DNA of 12,078 nt, taken from CAVPLU01 sp050012535 (GTDB taxonomy: Archaea; Thermoproteota; Bathyarchaeia; 40CM-2-53-6). The number at the start of each line of letters is the position of its first letter. Position 1 is the first letter of the stretch. Location: the NCBI GenBank assembly GCA_050012535.1, contig JBEKGZ010000050.1:1-12078 (forward strand), given 5' to 3'. Under the pieces are notes generated by a model, which did not search any database, was not told the DNA's origin, and saw only the letters and a list, made by a program, of their open reading frames with translations. A program made the translations under genes and the position numbers. This document shows positions 1 to 6,915 of this stretch, in pieces.

Positions 1-228
1 GGAGGCCGCATCGACCTAGAAAAAGTAATTTACTCGCTGAAGAGGACGATGTACGAGCCGGAACAATTCCCTGGCCTCATCTACAGAATGGACGACCCCA
101 AAGTAGTCATACTCATCTTCGCCAGCGGAAAACTAGTGTGTACAGGCGCCAAGAAAGAAGCAGAAGTACCCAGAGCCATCGCAAAACTGAAGGAAGCACT
201 TGAAGAGAAGGGACTCATAACCTACTAG
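1..228 (+). CDS. tbp: TATA-box-binding protein, C-terminal part (5' end outside window)
   Basis: Reading frame 1 is open from the first base to a TAG at 226-228 and gives the last 75 residues of an archaeal TBP. Visible family features are YEPEQFPGLIYRM, then VVILIFASGKLVCTGAK (the strand carrying DNA-contacting residues in the second TBP repeat), then a long terminal helix ending KLKEALEEKGLITY. TBP is the general initiation factor that binds the promoter TATA element and recruits TFB and RNA polymerase. Family members are about 180-200 residues in two pseudo-repeats, so only most of repeat 2 is seen here. The gene converges with alba, 65 bp away. Family assignment is secure; whether it is the only tbp in the genome cannot be told. 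Confidence 0.95.
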   Translation, partial: GGRIDLEKVIYSLKRTMYEPEQFPGLIYRMDDPKVVILIFASGKLVCTGAKKEAEVPRAIAKLKEALEEKGLITY

Positions 229-293
229 TAATCCCGAGCCCGGTCACGTTTGTCGTACAATGGAACTGGGGGCTCTGTTGTGCTGGGTGGCCG

Positions 294-680
294 CTAGGTT
301 CGTTTTGTCACCGTGATCTCGATCGTTGAGACGTTTCGCACTTGTCCTTCCTCACCCAGCTGCTCGGTTCCGATAGTGATTTTCTCCACGTGAAGTTTGC
401 CTTCGAAGAATCGTCTTCTGCACACTTCAACGACGTCGACGGCTGCTGATATGGCTCGCCCTCTCGCTTTGATTGAAACCTCATTGCTGCCACTGGTCAA
501 TTGCATCATGAGTGCTGTAACATACGCCATGATAGGCTTCTTTCCAATGAAAACGGTGTTAGAGGGGATTCCACTCTGAGTAGTTAGAACACCGGTGTAT
601 GGGAAAGCGATTCGGAAAGGTAAATCCGCTGCAACCTTCCTTAGTAGGGTGTAAGAGAACAATGTGCCGGATGATGGCAA
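294..680 (-). CDS. albA: DNA/RNA-binding protein Alba
   Basis: The archaeal chromatin and RNA-binding protein Alba is recognised from IGKKPIMAYV (residues 46-55, with the paired lysines of the nucleic-acid-binding loop), IKARGRAISAAVDVVEVCRRR (split around residues 70-90) and the C-terminal RNVSTIEITVTK. The Alba core begins about residue 38, and family members are usually 90-100 residues long. The reading as given begins at a TTG at 680 and therefore carries about 30 extra N-terminal residues. A second TTG lies at 662-660. No ATG, GTG or TTG occurs between that codon and Met51, which is inside the fold, so the true start is uncertain. The gene diverges from the glutamine amidotransferase gene and overlaps its start if either TTG is used. 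Core identity is firm. Confidence 0.9.
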   Translation of the reverse strand: MPSSGTLFSYTLLRKVAADLPFRIAFPYTGVLTTQSGIPSNTVFIGKKPIMAYVTALMMQLTSGSNEVSIKARGRAISAAVDVVEVCRRRFFEGKLHVEKITIGTEQLGEEGQVRNVSTIEITVTKRT

Positions 681-1402
681 TCATTGGCGACTCTTCCATC
701 AAGAAGTCAGATCTTCTTCTGAAGTTCAGATGCCTTTCCGCATGTGGAAAGGTCAGGACAGGCGCGCAGCCAGGTCATGAGGACGGCTGGGGGATCTTGT
801 CTTACAGAAACAACTCGCCCGAGTACCTAGGCAGGTCTACAGAGCCCGCTTGGAAGAACGGGGAGTACAGGTTGGATTGCGAAAAAATCACAAATACGGA
901 CCGAATTGTCTTGGCGCACCTCAGGAAGACGTCTTCTGGAGCGGTATCCTTAGAGAACACTCAGCCACTCGTCTCTGGGAAATGGAGCTTTGGGCATAAC
1001 GGCACAGTATACTCGCCCAGCTTCAATACTGGCGGCGTCCAATCAGACAGCCGAGTCGTTCTTGACAAGCTCGCGAGGGCAATTGAAGAGAGCGAATCCT
1101 CGATCGAGCAGGCCATTGCGAAGAACGTAGGACTGATTCATGAGGAGATTCTACGCGAGCCGGACAAAAAGGGCAGAACCTACTCATCACTAACGTTCAT
1201 GCTGTCAGATGGCGAATCCCTCTACGTTCTCAGAGATTTCACAGAGGAGGAAGACTACTACACAATGTACTACTTCGAGTCGCCTAGCGGTGTAGTATTC
1301 TGCCAGGAGAGGATTTGGAGTGCACCCTGGAAGCCTCTTGGAAACAGGAAGTTGGCGATAGTGAACAAAGATGGACGAATACGAATAGAGACATGTGAAT
1401 AG
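662..1402 (+). CDS. Class II glutamine amidotransferase (Ntn-hydrolase, YafJ/GATase_4-like)
   Basis: The start is placed at ATG 662 rather than an upstream in-frame codon at 599, because class II amidotransferases need cysteine directly after the initiator Met, and this start gives MCRMMAIIGD. The 246-residue protein then shows GHEDGWGI (38-45), AHLRKTSSG (85-93), QPLVSGKWSFGHNGTV (101-116, with the HNG of the glutaminase site) and SDSRVVLD (128-135). Cys2 is expected to be the nucleophile releasing ammonia from glutamine. No synthase or acceptor domain is attached, so the ammonia acceptor is unknown; stand-alone members of this group are generally uncharacterised. The C-terminal half matches the family pattern less strongly. 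An AGGGTG lies about 12 bases upstream as a weak ribosome binding site. It is divergent from alba. Confidence 0.85.
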   Translation: MCRMMAIIGDSSIKKSDLLLKFRCLSACGKVRTGAQPGHEDGWGILSYRNNSPEYLGRSTEPAWKNGEYRLDCEKITNTDRIVLAHLRKTSSGAVSLENTQPLVSGKWSFGHNGTVYSPSFNTGGVQSDSRVVLDKLARAIEESESSIEQAIAKNVGLIHEEILREPDKKGRTYSSLTFMLSDGESLYVLRDFTEEEDYYTMYYFESPSGVVFCQERIWSAPWKPLGNRKLAIVNKDGRIRIETCE

Positions 1403-1705
1403 TCGGTTTCCTAGTAGTCGTTTTTCCCAAGCAAGGCTATCGCATGCCAAGTGAAGCATAGAGAATCAACTTGTCTAGATGGATCCTCGTGTGTGTGGGG
1501 TCTCATGGTGCGGGCGTCGAAATTTACGTCCTCCATCCGCGTTGCATGACCCCCGCGCCCTTCAGAAAGCCAACGCTTGCCCCGCCACTTTTGTGGCCTC
1601 TCGCAGCCGGTTAACTGGAGCCAAGAAGTGATTCATCAAGCGTCGGCGGGGCCAATATCCTGATATGAGGCTCACTTCCCAATTTCTGACTGAAGAGCTG
1701 CTGGA
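1403..1705. other. Intergenic region, 303 bp, with a small perfect hairpin
   Basis: No convincing reading frame or tRNA fold was found on either strand. The region contains a perfect 5-bp stem with a T4 loop at 1584-1597 (GCCAC TTTT GTGGC), a near-palindrome ccggttaactgg at about 1608-1619, and a GC-rich stretch around 1500-1560 whose GGCGT/ACGTC segments could pair. It may hold the promoter of the zinc-ribbon gene, but no clear archaeal TATA element stands out. Confidence 0.4.
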
Positions 1706-1924
1706 ATGCCTCAACATGTTTTCTGTGACGCATGCGGCGCCGTCCTCTACGATGGACTCGAGCTCGAATCACCTTCTGAGATAATTCTGCGATACAACGG
1801 GAGCTGCCCGAAATGTCGGAAGAGACTCTCATTCGACCCCGACACAATAAAGATGCTACCCTACGAGGAAAATCTCAGCCGGTTAAAGGCCGACACAAGT
1901 GGGTTTTCTGAGAGTCGGAGGTAG
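1706..1924 (+). CDS. Small zinc-ribbon protein
   Basis: A 72-residue protein with two knuckles: CDAC at residues 7-10 and CPKC at 34-37. The spacing suits one four-cysteine zinc ribbon. Between them lie an acidic stretch (ELESPSE) and IILRYNGS; the tail after residue 50 is polar and probably disordered. Short proteins of this type are common in archaea beside transcription or translation genes, but no specific function is established. The start at ATG 1706 is the only one that keeps the first knuckle near the N-terminus; the Shine-Dalgarno is weak. The neighbouring amidotransferase gene is co-directional but 303 bp away, so an operon is not implied. Confidence 0.75.
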   Translation: MPQHVFCDACGAVLYDGLELESPSEIILRYNGSCPKCRKRLSFDPDTIKMLPYEENLSRLKADTSGFSESRR

Positions 1925-1974
1925 TCAGAACCATTCGGGTCCTGCAACGCTACGAGGGAGGTTGAGGGCAAGTC

Positions 1975-2670
1975 CTAGGTTCCTTCCATGAAGAATCCCG
2001 CTCGTTTTTTCTCCACGATTACATTGATCAGGCAGTGCGTCAACACGCTCTGCTTCTTCGATCGAATCATGAAATCAGCAAAGGTCAGTTTTTCCAAAAT
2101 CTCGAACTTTGCGTTCTTGTAAAGCACGATCTTGTCTCCTTGGAGCCCAAACATTCCGTGGGCGACAGCGTTGCGGAAGTTGAGGTCGAGGTATGGCCTG
2201 AGTTTAGCAACGGCTTTGGGTGCTCCGTCGTCGTTTTGCAGCTCCCTCAGCAGCTCACCAATCGTTGCAGTCGGCTTGAGGCCTTTGGAATGAAATAGCA
2301 GGGTTGTCCTGAACATTTCGGTTGATAGTATCGTACCAAGGACGCCTACCTGGATGAGCAAGTTGAATGCAGATACATTGTCGAACCCGAAGGGCGTGAG
2401 TGCCTGGGTGAAGTTCATAGCTTTCTCGTGGCTGTCGGTGGCATTCAAGATCAGATTGTAGCTTCTCCCGCAGTCTTCCAGAGAGTGTACGACAACCCTC
2501 AAGTCATCCAGTTCGGCATTCACATACACAGTCTCGATCCTGTTGTTTGTCTTCAGTTCATCTAACAGTTCACATAAGATGGGCTCCAACGTCGAATAGA
2601 TTTTCTTCTCAGCTTCACCGAACGCTTCAGGATTCGCAGCGAGGTCCTTCCAGTCCCTAGAAGCAATCAC
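1975..2670 (-). CDS. HEPN-like domain protein (R-x4-H motif)
   Basis: A 231-residue protein with no overall family that I recognise. The C-terminal half looks like a HEPN helical bundle: a helix around residues 119-130 (MFRTTLLFHSKG), another around 136-145 (TIGELLRELQ), then NFRNAVAHGMFGL, in which R166-N-A-V-A-H171 fits the R-x4-6-H motif. Catalytic HEPN proteins are metal-independent ribonucleases or toxins; others are inactive binding modules. The N-terminal half is helical and acidic with no known motif. The start is GTG 2670; an in-frame TGA lies shortly upstream, so no longer form exists. It lies 21 bp downstream of the recombinase frame on the same strand and is probably co-transcribed with it, suggesting recombinase-linked cargo. 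The HEPN assignment rests on the motif and its helical setting only. Confidence 0.7.
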   Translation of the reverse strand: MIASRDWKDLAANPEAFGEAEKKIYSTLEPILCELLDELKTNNRIETVYVNAELDDLRVVVHSLEDCGRSYNLILNATDSHEKAMNFTQALTPFGFDNVSAFNLLIQVGVLGTILSTEMFRTTLLFHSKGLKPTATIGELLRELQNDDGAPKAVAKLRPYLDLNFRNAVAHGMFGLQGDKIVLYKNAKFEILEKLTFADFMIRSKKQSVLTHCLINVIVEKKRAGFFMEGT

Positions 2671-2691
2671 TAACTTGACTTCCCATTGTCA

Positions 2692-3659
2692 TCATAGCAC
2701 CGCAAGTTTACGCTCTGCCATCTTGTAGTTACTGAGCAAGTCAGCGTCCGTCCATGCGTCATACGCGGTCACACGGTGACCGAGCATGTACTCTAATAGA
2801 TCCTTGTCATTCACCCCTCCTAACTTCATCTGCCGTTTCCAATATCGTCGGAATACATGCGGATGAACCCCATGCCACATCCAACCTCGAAATGTCCGCT
2901 CGGTCTCATACTGAATTTCGCAGGTGTCTGCGGCCTCATCTACGATACGCGCGATCGTCCTCACCGCCATCTTATCCTTGCCTTTGGCAGTCTTGAATAC
3001 CCTCCCGACGTGCGGGCGCGGTAGTTTTTCCATGAGTTTCAAGGCATTCGACCCTATCACGAATCGGTACCGTTGACGCAGTTTGTTCTTCGGAAATTCA
3101 GGGCCGATCTCAATAACGGCATGGGATCGATCTCGATGACCGAGTGCGATCCTTTTGCCTCGCTGTATCATTTCCCATGTTATCCCCGCTAGGACGCTTT
3201 CTCTTTGTCCCGTCTGCGCCAGAAAAGCGATCACAGCTCTGTTACGGCGTGCGATAAGTGAACCAAGCGTTTTGGCGGTCGTCAACTTGATCATTCTCTT
3301 GACATCTTTCTGACTGAAAGGGATACTATGAGTATCCTCGGCGACGGATGACCGCTCGATTTCAGTTGAGGAAGTGGAGCCAAGTGCACACCATTCTTTG
3401 AGAAGAAACCACGAATGACGTTCACCCATTGCAGCCTGCTGGTGCGAGCCAAACCGCGGTTTCTCATGTCGGTGTAGAACTTCATCAACGCATCTTCGGC
3501 ATCCTTCGGGGGCCCCGAACGTGTCTGGTCGCGCGTTCTCTCAAGCAGCACTTCAGGAGGCGTACCGACACATTTCGAGAATCGTTCAAGCGCTCTCCTA
3601 CGTCTGATTCGGCTATCTTCATTGTCGTACGAGGAAAGCCATCTTTCAATGGGATCCAT
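2692..3659 (-). pseudogene. Tyrosine recombinase/integrase, interrupted by an apparent -1 frameshift
   Basis: Two overlapping minus-strand frames make one normal-length (~320 aa) integrase. The 5' frame, from ATG 3659 (MDPIERWLSSYDNED), carries the helical core-binding domain up to about VIRGFFSKNGVHL. The 3' frame, open 3429-2692, carries the catalytic domain. The crossover must lie near 3370-3400. Counting in the 3' frame, the catalytic set is complete: Arg76 (TGQRESVL), candidate Lys114/116 (FPKNK), His191-x-x-Arg194 (HVFRRY), His218 (MLGHR) and the nucleophile Tyr235 (LSNYKMAE). Such enzymes integrate and excise mobile elements or resolve chromosome dimers; the flanking accessory genes favour the former. 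No canonical slippery heptamer was seen, so a one-base loss or sequencing error is likelier than programmed frameshifting. Without a shift, only inactive halves would be made. Confidence 0.85.
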
Positions 3660-3900
3660 TGAAGGCCCCTTGCTGGCTGATCGTTGAAATGGGCAAACGA
3701 GCTGATTTCTCTTTCTGTAGGTGAATCCGCATGAGCAAGTGCTTCGCGTTGATGTAGCCTCGTTCAGCCCAGTTGTTCGCAATCTCACGCAATTTGGGCA
3801 GGTTGTGTTCGGGGAACCTGAATGTTGCGCGGACTTCGTTGACGCGGACTTCGAATTTGAGCCGTTGATTTGGTGTGTGTGCGCACCATGATTTCCACAC
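3646..3900 (-). CDS. Small hypothetical protein upstream of the recombinase
   Basis: A frame of 84 residues from GTG 3900, with an in-frame TGA immediately before it. Its stop overlaps the recombinase start by 14 bases, the arrangement of translationally coupled genes. The sequence looks protein-like in the middle (LKFEVRVNEVRATFRF, then LPKLREIANNWAERGYINAKH), with a basic helix-rich second half. Small basic proteins next to integrases are sometimes excisionase or recombination-directionality factors, but no such family is recognised here. Two other minus-strand frames overlap the same region and look less protein-like (rich in Ser, Arg, Thr). It could equally be a chance frame. Confidence 0.4.
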   Translation of the reverse strand: MWKSWCAHTPNQRLKFEVRVNEVRATFRFPEHNLPKLREIANNWAERGYINAKHLLMRIHLQKEKSARLPISTISQQGAFNGSH

Positions 3901-3981
3901 TCACAAAACGAGTCCAACTCCTCTCGTGATCCTGACGCCTCCAATCGTTAGGCAAAGACTCCCCTAACAATCCCTCCTGAC

Positions 3982-4061
3982 CCAAAGTCTGAAATCCTGA
4001 ACGACCAACATAGTCTACTGGCTTTCCGAGATTCACGGTCTGCCTGTGTGGAGTTCACTGC
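3982..4061 (+). repeat. Dispersed leader repeat, copy A
   Basis: First of two copies of an ~80-bp element; the second is 8120-8198 on the minus strand. The first 17 bases (ccaaagtctgaaatcct) are identical in both copies. A variable middle of about 20 bases follows, then a 43-base block (4019-4061) matches at 35 positions, and all eight differences are transitions. The element ends 49 bases before the start codon of the HEPN gene at 4111, in the same relative position as the other copy. It may be a duplicated promoter or leader, a structured RNA, or a decayed miniature mobile element. Confidence 0.75.
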
Positions 4062-4097
4062 TTTCTCTGCTGAACAGCTACATGAACGGGATTGAAG

Positions 4098-4105
4098 GGA
4101 GGTGA
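4098..4105 (+). promoter_or_regulatory. Strong ribosome binding site for the gene at 4111
   Basis: GGAGGTGA, complementary to the archaeal 16S rRNA tail, sits five bases before ATG 4111. It decides that start against the in-frame GTG at 4102, which lies inside the site itself. Confidence 0.8.
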
Positions 4106-4110
4106 GATCA

Positions 4111-4899
4111 ATGTCAGGAGAGGAAAAAATGCAGATTGACCACAATGCGATACGAAGAGTCTTGTTGGAAATCGTCAGCAAGTACGCGGGTACGTCGAGT
4201 CTCCAGCCTAGGGTTGTCCTAGAGGAAGCTTCCAAGGTCTTAGGGATCAAGGGAAACCACGAGCTTGAACAGGCCGCGCTGACGGTCTGGTACGACCTGT
4301 TCCGGAACGGACAGATTGCTTGGGGCTACAATATTTCCAACCCAGAGCCACCTTTCTGTCATGTTACCGCACTCGGAAGAAAAACGCTCGAAACACTCAG
4401 TCGGGATCCAGCGAATCCGGATGGCTACACCAAATATCTCTCGCAAGTATGCACGTTAAGCTCGGTTGCCCAGTCCTACGTATCTGAGGCGCTCAAGACG
4501 TACAACTCAGATTGCTACAGAGCCACAGCTGTCATGATCGGAGCTGCCGCCGAGAGCATAGTCCTTGAGCTTCGAGACAGCATTGTCACAAGAATCAGAG
4601 CGCTAGGGCAAACGCCGTCAGCAAGTCTTCTTGATTGGCGAATCAAGCAGGTCTTCGATGAGCTCACCAAGATGCTGGACAACCGCAAGAATACCATGGG
4701 TACGCGTCTCAAGGAATCCTACGAGTCGTTTTGGCAATCGTTCAGCGGACAACTGCGCATGACGCGAAACGACGCCGGACATCCCACAAGCTTGGATCCT
4801 GTCACTTCGGAGACTGCGCACTCCTCGCTACTGATATTTCCTGAATTCGCCAAGTTCGCTCACGAGCTGAAGCCTTGGATTTCGACGAGTTACACTTGA
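4111..4899 (+). CDS. HEPN-like protein with N-terminal winged-helix-like region
   Basis: A 262-residue protein starting at ATG 4111. Residues about 10-100 read like a winged helix: helices, then FRNGQIAWGYN, then a wing-type strand and HVTALGRKTLETL, an ending common in archaeal wHTH domains. The second half is helical (YVSEALKTYNSDCYRATAVM, then IGAAAESIVLELRD) and ends in RMTRNDAGHP, where R219-N-D-A-G-H224 fits the HEPN R-x4-H motif. RNDAGHP-type motifs are familiar from stand-alone HEPN proteins of bacteria and archaea. A nucleic-acid-binding module plus an RNase-type bundle suggests a toxin-like or regulatory role, which is inference. It diverges from the recombinase cluster and carries leader repeat copy A just upstream. 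Confidence 0.75.
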   Translation: MSGEEKMQIDHNAIRRVLLEIVSKYAGTSSLQPRVVLEEASKVLGIKGNHELEQAALTVWYDLFRNGQIAWGYNISNPEPPFCHVTALGRKTLETLSRDPANPDGYTKYLSQVCTLSSVAQSYVSEALKTYNSDCYRATAVMIGAAAESIVLELRDSIVTRIRALGQTPSASLLDWRIKQVFDELTKMLDNRKNTMGTRLKESYESFWQSFSGQLRMTRNDAGHPTSLDPVTSETAHSSLLIFPEFAKFAHELKPWISTSYT

Positions 4900-5047
4900 T
4901 GCATGACAGGATTGCCTAGATAGAGAAAGTCACACGAACTCAACGGAATCCGAAAGAGGGGTTGTTAGGAAATTCCTCCACCTTCTTGTAGCAAGTCCTC
5001 ATATTCCAGGTTCTCGCCTTCTTCTTCGCCAGATCGCGGTTGTTAGA

Positions 5048-5866
5048 ATGAGTATGAGTGAAGACGCATCGACAGTTGAGAGATGGAAAGCCAACTTCAT
5101 TGTAGCGGGGTTGCTTATCCCAACAGGTGCGGTGGCTGGTCCGAGCTGGCTTTCGTTTGAAAGACTAGATAATTCGAGGGTTCGCGCCTCGGTCCAGGTC
5201 ACGGTGTCTCCACGCACGGAGGATCCTGTGGACAAGTCGAGAAAGCAGCTCATCAGCTTTCTATCACTATACAACGTCCTTGCTCAGGTCGCAGCGGGAA
5301 TTGAGAGAGATGAGGGTGCAAACCAGGTTGCTGGAACGGGTTTCCTTACTAGCGTCTCTGGAACGATAACCATTCGCCTCAAGCCTACGCTATCAGAGGA
5401 ACAGCGAGTTGCCTTGCTCACTGATGCGACAACTCTGTTTCGGGACAACGAGGAGATACTCGACAAGAGCGAGTACCTTCATCTGCGACTGGCAATAGAC
5501 TACTACAATTTCGGGAAATCATCGACGCGGCCAGAAGAATCTCTCGTCAACTGGATGATAGCGCTGGAAGCCTTGTACTCCGACTCAGCACTGCGACACA
5601 AACTCTCTGTTAGAGCCGCGTGGATGCTCGGTGAGACCCCGCAAGAACGACTGAAAATCGCGAAGCGAATGCGCGAACTATATGACTTGCGTAGCCAAAT
5701 CGTGCATGGGGTCCAACCTAGAGTTAGCGATAACGATATTCAAACGATCGAGAGCTACGTTCGCCACTCCATCATTCGGCTGCTTAAGAGGTGTGACAAG
5801 CCGACGAAGGAGAAAATTCTTCGAGAGCTTGACGAGATGGCTCTCGGGCTACCCGGGCCGACATAG
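5048..5866 (+). CDS. Apea-like HEPN domain protein
   Basis: A 272-residue protein. The N-terminal half is mixed alpha/beta and unrecognised. From about residue 165 it follows the Apea/HEPN pattern: NWMIALEALYSD (168-179), KLSVRAAWMLGETPQERLKI (185-204), then LYDLRSQIVHG, where R215-S-Q-I-V-H220 is the R-x4-H motif. In the Apea-like family this bundle sits at the C-terminus of larger proteins, often next to mobile or defence genes. Start ATG 5048, with a second ATG at 5054; no clear Shine-Dalgarno was seen, so either is possible and the transcript might be leaderless. It is co-directional with the HEPN gene at 4111, 148 bp downstream of it, and is the third R-x4-H protein in the island. Confidence 0.8.
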   Translation: MSMSEDASTVERWKANFIVAGLLIPTGAVAGPSWLSFERLDNSRVRASVQVTVSPRTEDPVDKSRKQLISFLSLYNVLAQVAAGIERDEGANQVAGTGFLTSVSGTITIRLKPTLSEEQRVALLTDATTLFRDNEEILDKSEYLHLRLAIDYYNFGKSSTRPEESLVNWMIALEALYSDSALRHKLSVRAAWMLGETPQERLKIAKRMRELYDLRSQIVHGVQPRVSDNDIQTIESYVRHSIIRLLKRCDKPTKEKILRELDEMALGLPGPT

Positions 5867-6249
5867 GATGGAGTAAGAAAGCTACGGCACATTTTTCCAC
5901 GGCGAGAGGAACCTCGCAAGCTATTCAGGACCACTTGCAGGTGTGAGAGCGTACTACAAAGAAAGCATGTAAAACGGCAAGTGGGCATTTCGCAAGCTCT
6001 GGTGATTGCAGAGGTGGTCCGTCAACTGGCAAATGGTCCCGATGAAACACCTAGAAAAGTGGTCATTCAAGCAGTTTGAACCTGAGACGTTTCCCATGAC
6101 CCAATATTGTAGAGGTGCTGTGTCAAGTGGCAATTGGAAATCTAGGCGAGAGTTTCTTGGAAGACTGCCCTGATGGTTAGTTATCAGCCAAGGAAGACCT
6201 AGACGAAATCAAACTGACAAAGGTCAAGCACAAAGAGCTCGTCGAGCAG
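5867..6249 (+). pseudogene. Decayed coding remnant (5889-6173) before the Rad50 fragment
   Basis: No intact gene lies in this 383-bp stretch. One plus-strand frame, 5889-6173, reads like a degraded protein with two in-frame stops (TAA 5970, TGA 6003). Its pieces include FFHGERNLASYSGPLAGVRA and, after the stops, LQRWSVNWQMVPMKHLEKWS, rich in Trp and aromatic residues. I do not recognise the parent family. From 6180, just after a TAG at 6177, the frame of the Rad50 fragment is open and reads AKEDLDEIKLTKVKHKELVE, typical coiled-coil sequence. Confidence 0.35.
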
Positions 6250-6915
6250 ATGGGCGACAAGGAAAGAATCAGAACGGCATACGAGCTGCTTGAGAAGGAA
6301 ATATTTCACAAGGACGGTATCCCCACGGCTCTTCTAATCGAGATTGTCCCGGAGATTGAGCAGGAAGCCTCCAAGATACTCAGGGACCTCTCCAACGGCA
6401 GAATGGACATCAACTTCAAGTTCGGCAGAAAGACCAAGACAGGGAAAGTCACCGAGGAACTAATCGTTGAAGCAGTTGACCAAGGCAGAAGCCATCCCGT
6501 GAGCCGCTACTCAGGTGGGGAGAGAATGCGAATCAACCTCGCCCTGCGCCTGGGCGTATCTGAAGCTATCACTAGGAGAAGCGGCTACAGGGGCAGAATC
6601 GAAACACTGGTGATCGATGAAGGATTCGGAGCGCTTGATGAGGAGGGAAGAAGAGCCACAATCGAAATCCTGCAGGCGCTGAGACAACGATTTAAGAAGA
6701 TACTGGTCATTTCACACATCGATGATGTTAGAGAAGCGTTTGAGACCAGACACCGCGGCGCCGACGGATACATTGTGAAACCATACGCCATGGAAGACCT
6801 GCTGCGAAAAATCAAGGGACAGCTACAGAAGCAACGGGAAGCCAGGAAGTTCAGTGAAGAGAAAGTGAAAGAATTCATCGAGGCACGCGCTGAAGAATAC
6901 GAGTCACGAGCCTGA
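6250..6915 (+). CDS. Truncated Rad50/SMC-type ATPase C-lobe with receiver-like tail
   Basis: The 221 residues hold the C-terminal half of a Rad50-type ABC ATPase: RYSGGERMRINLALRLGVSE (86-105, the ABC signature), ETLVIDEGFGALD (118-130, Walker B and D-loop) and VISHIDDV (153-160, switch histidine). The N-terminal lobe with Walker A, the zinc hook and nearly all the coiled coil are missing; full Rad50 is about 850-900 residues. The frame is open back to 6180, adding about 23 coiled-coil residues, then a TAG. After residue 165 Rad50 similarity fades, and GADGYIVKPYAMEDLLRKI (170-188) resembles the last strand and helix of a response-regulator receiver domain, followed by a charged helix. It cannot bind ATP alone in the Rad50 manner, so it is probably a rearranged remnant, or acts only with a partner. 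Confidence 0.8.
   Translation: MGDKERIRTAYELLEKEIFHKDGIPTALLIEIVPEIEQEASKILRDLSNGRMDINFKFGRKTKTGKVTEELIVEAVDQGRSHPVSRYSGGERMRINLALRLGVSEAITRRSGYRGRIETLVIDEGFGALDEEGRRATIEILQALRQRFKKILVISHIDDVREAFETRHRGADGYIVKPYAMEDLLRKIKGQLQKQREARKFSEEKVKEFIEARAEEYESRA

Noticed and set aside
1500..1620. GC-rich stretch considered as a tRNA or structured RNA gene
   Set aside because: No T-loop GTTCRANNC in the right place and no seven-base acceptor stem could be found; only small local hairpins.
3291..3944. Taking the whole 217-residue minus-strand frame as one gene
   Set aside because: Only the part from ATG 3659 resembles an integrase core-binding domain; the upstream 95 residues look non-coding and overlap a better small frame.
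3785..4250. Minus-strand frames 3785-4036 and 3948-4250
   Set aside because: Low-complexity Ser/Arg/Thr composition; the second overlaps the well-supported HEPN start and both overlap leader repeat A.
4959..5047. ggttgttag occurring twice as possible attachment-site repeats
   Set aside because: Only nine bases, close together, and not flanking the recombinase; chance is likely.
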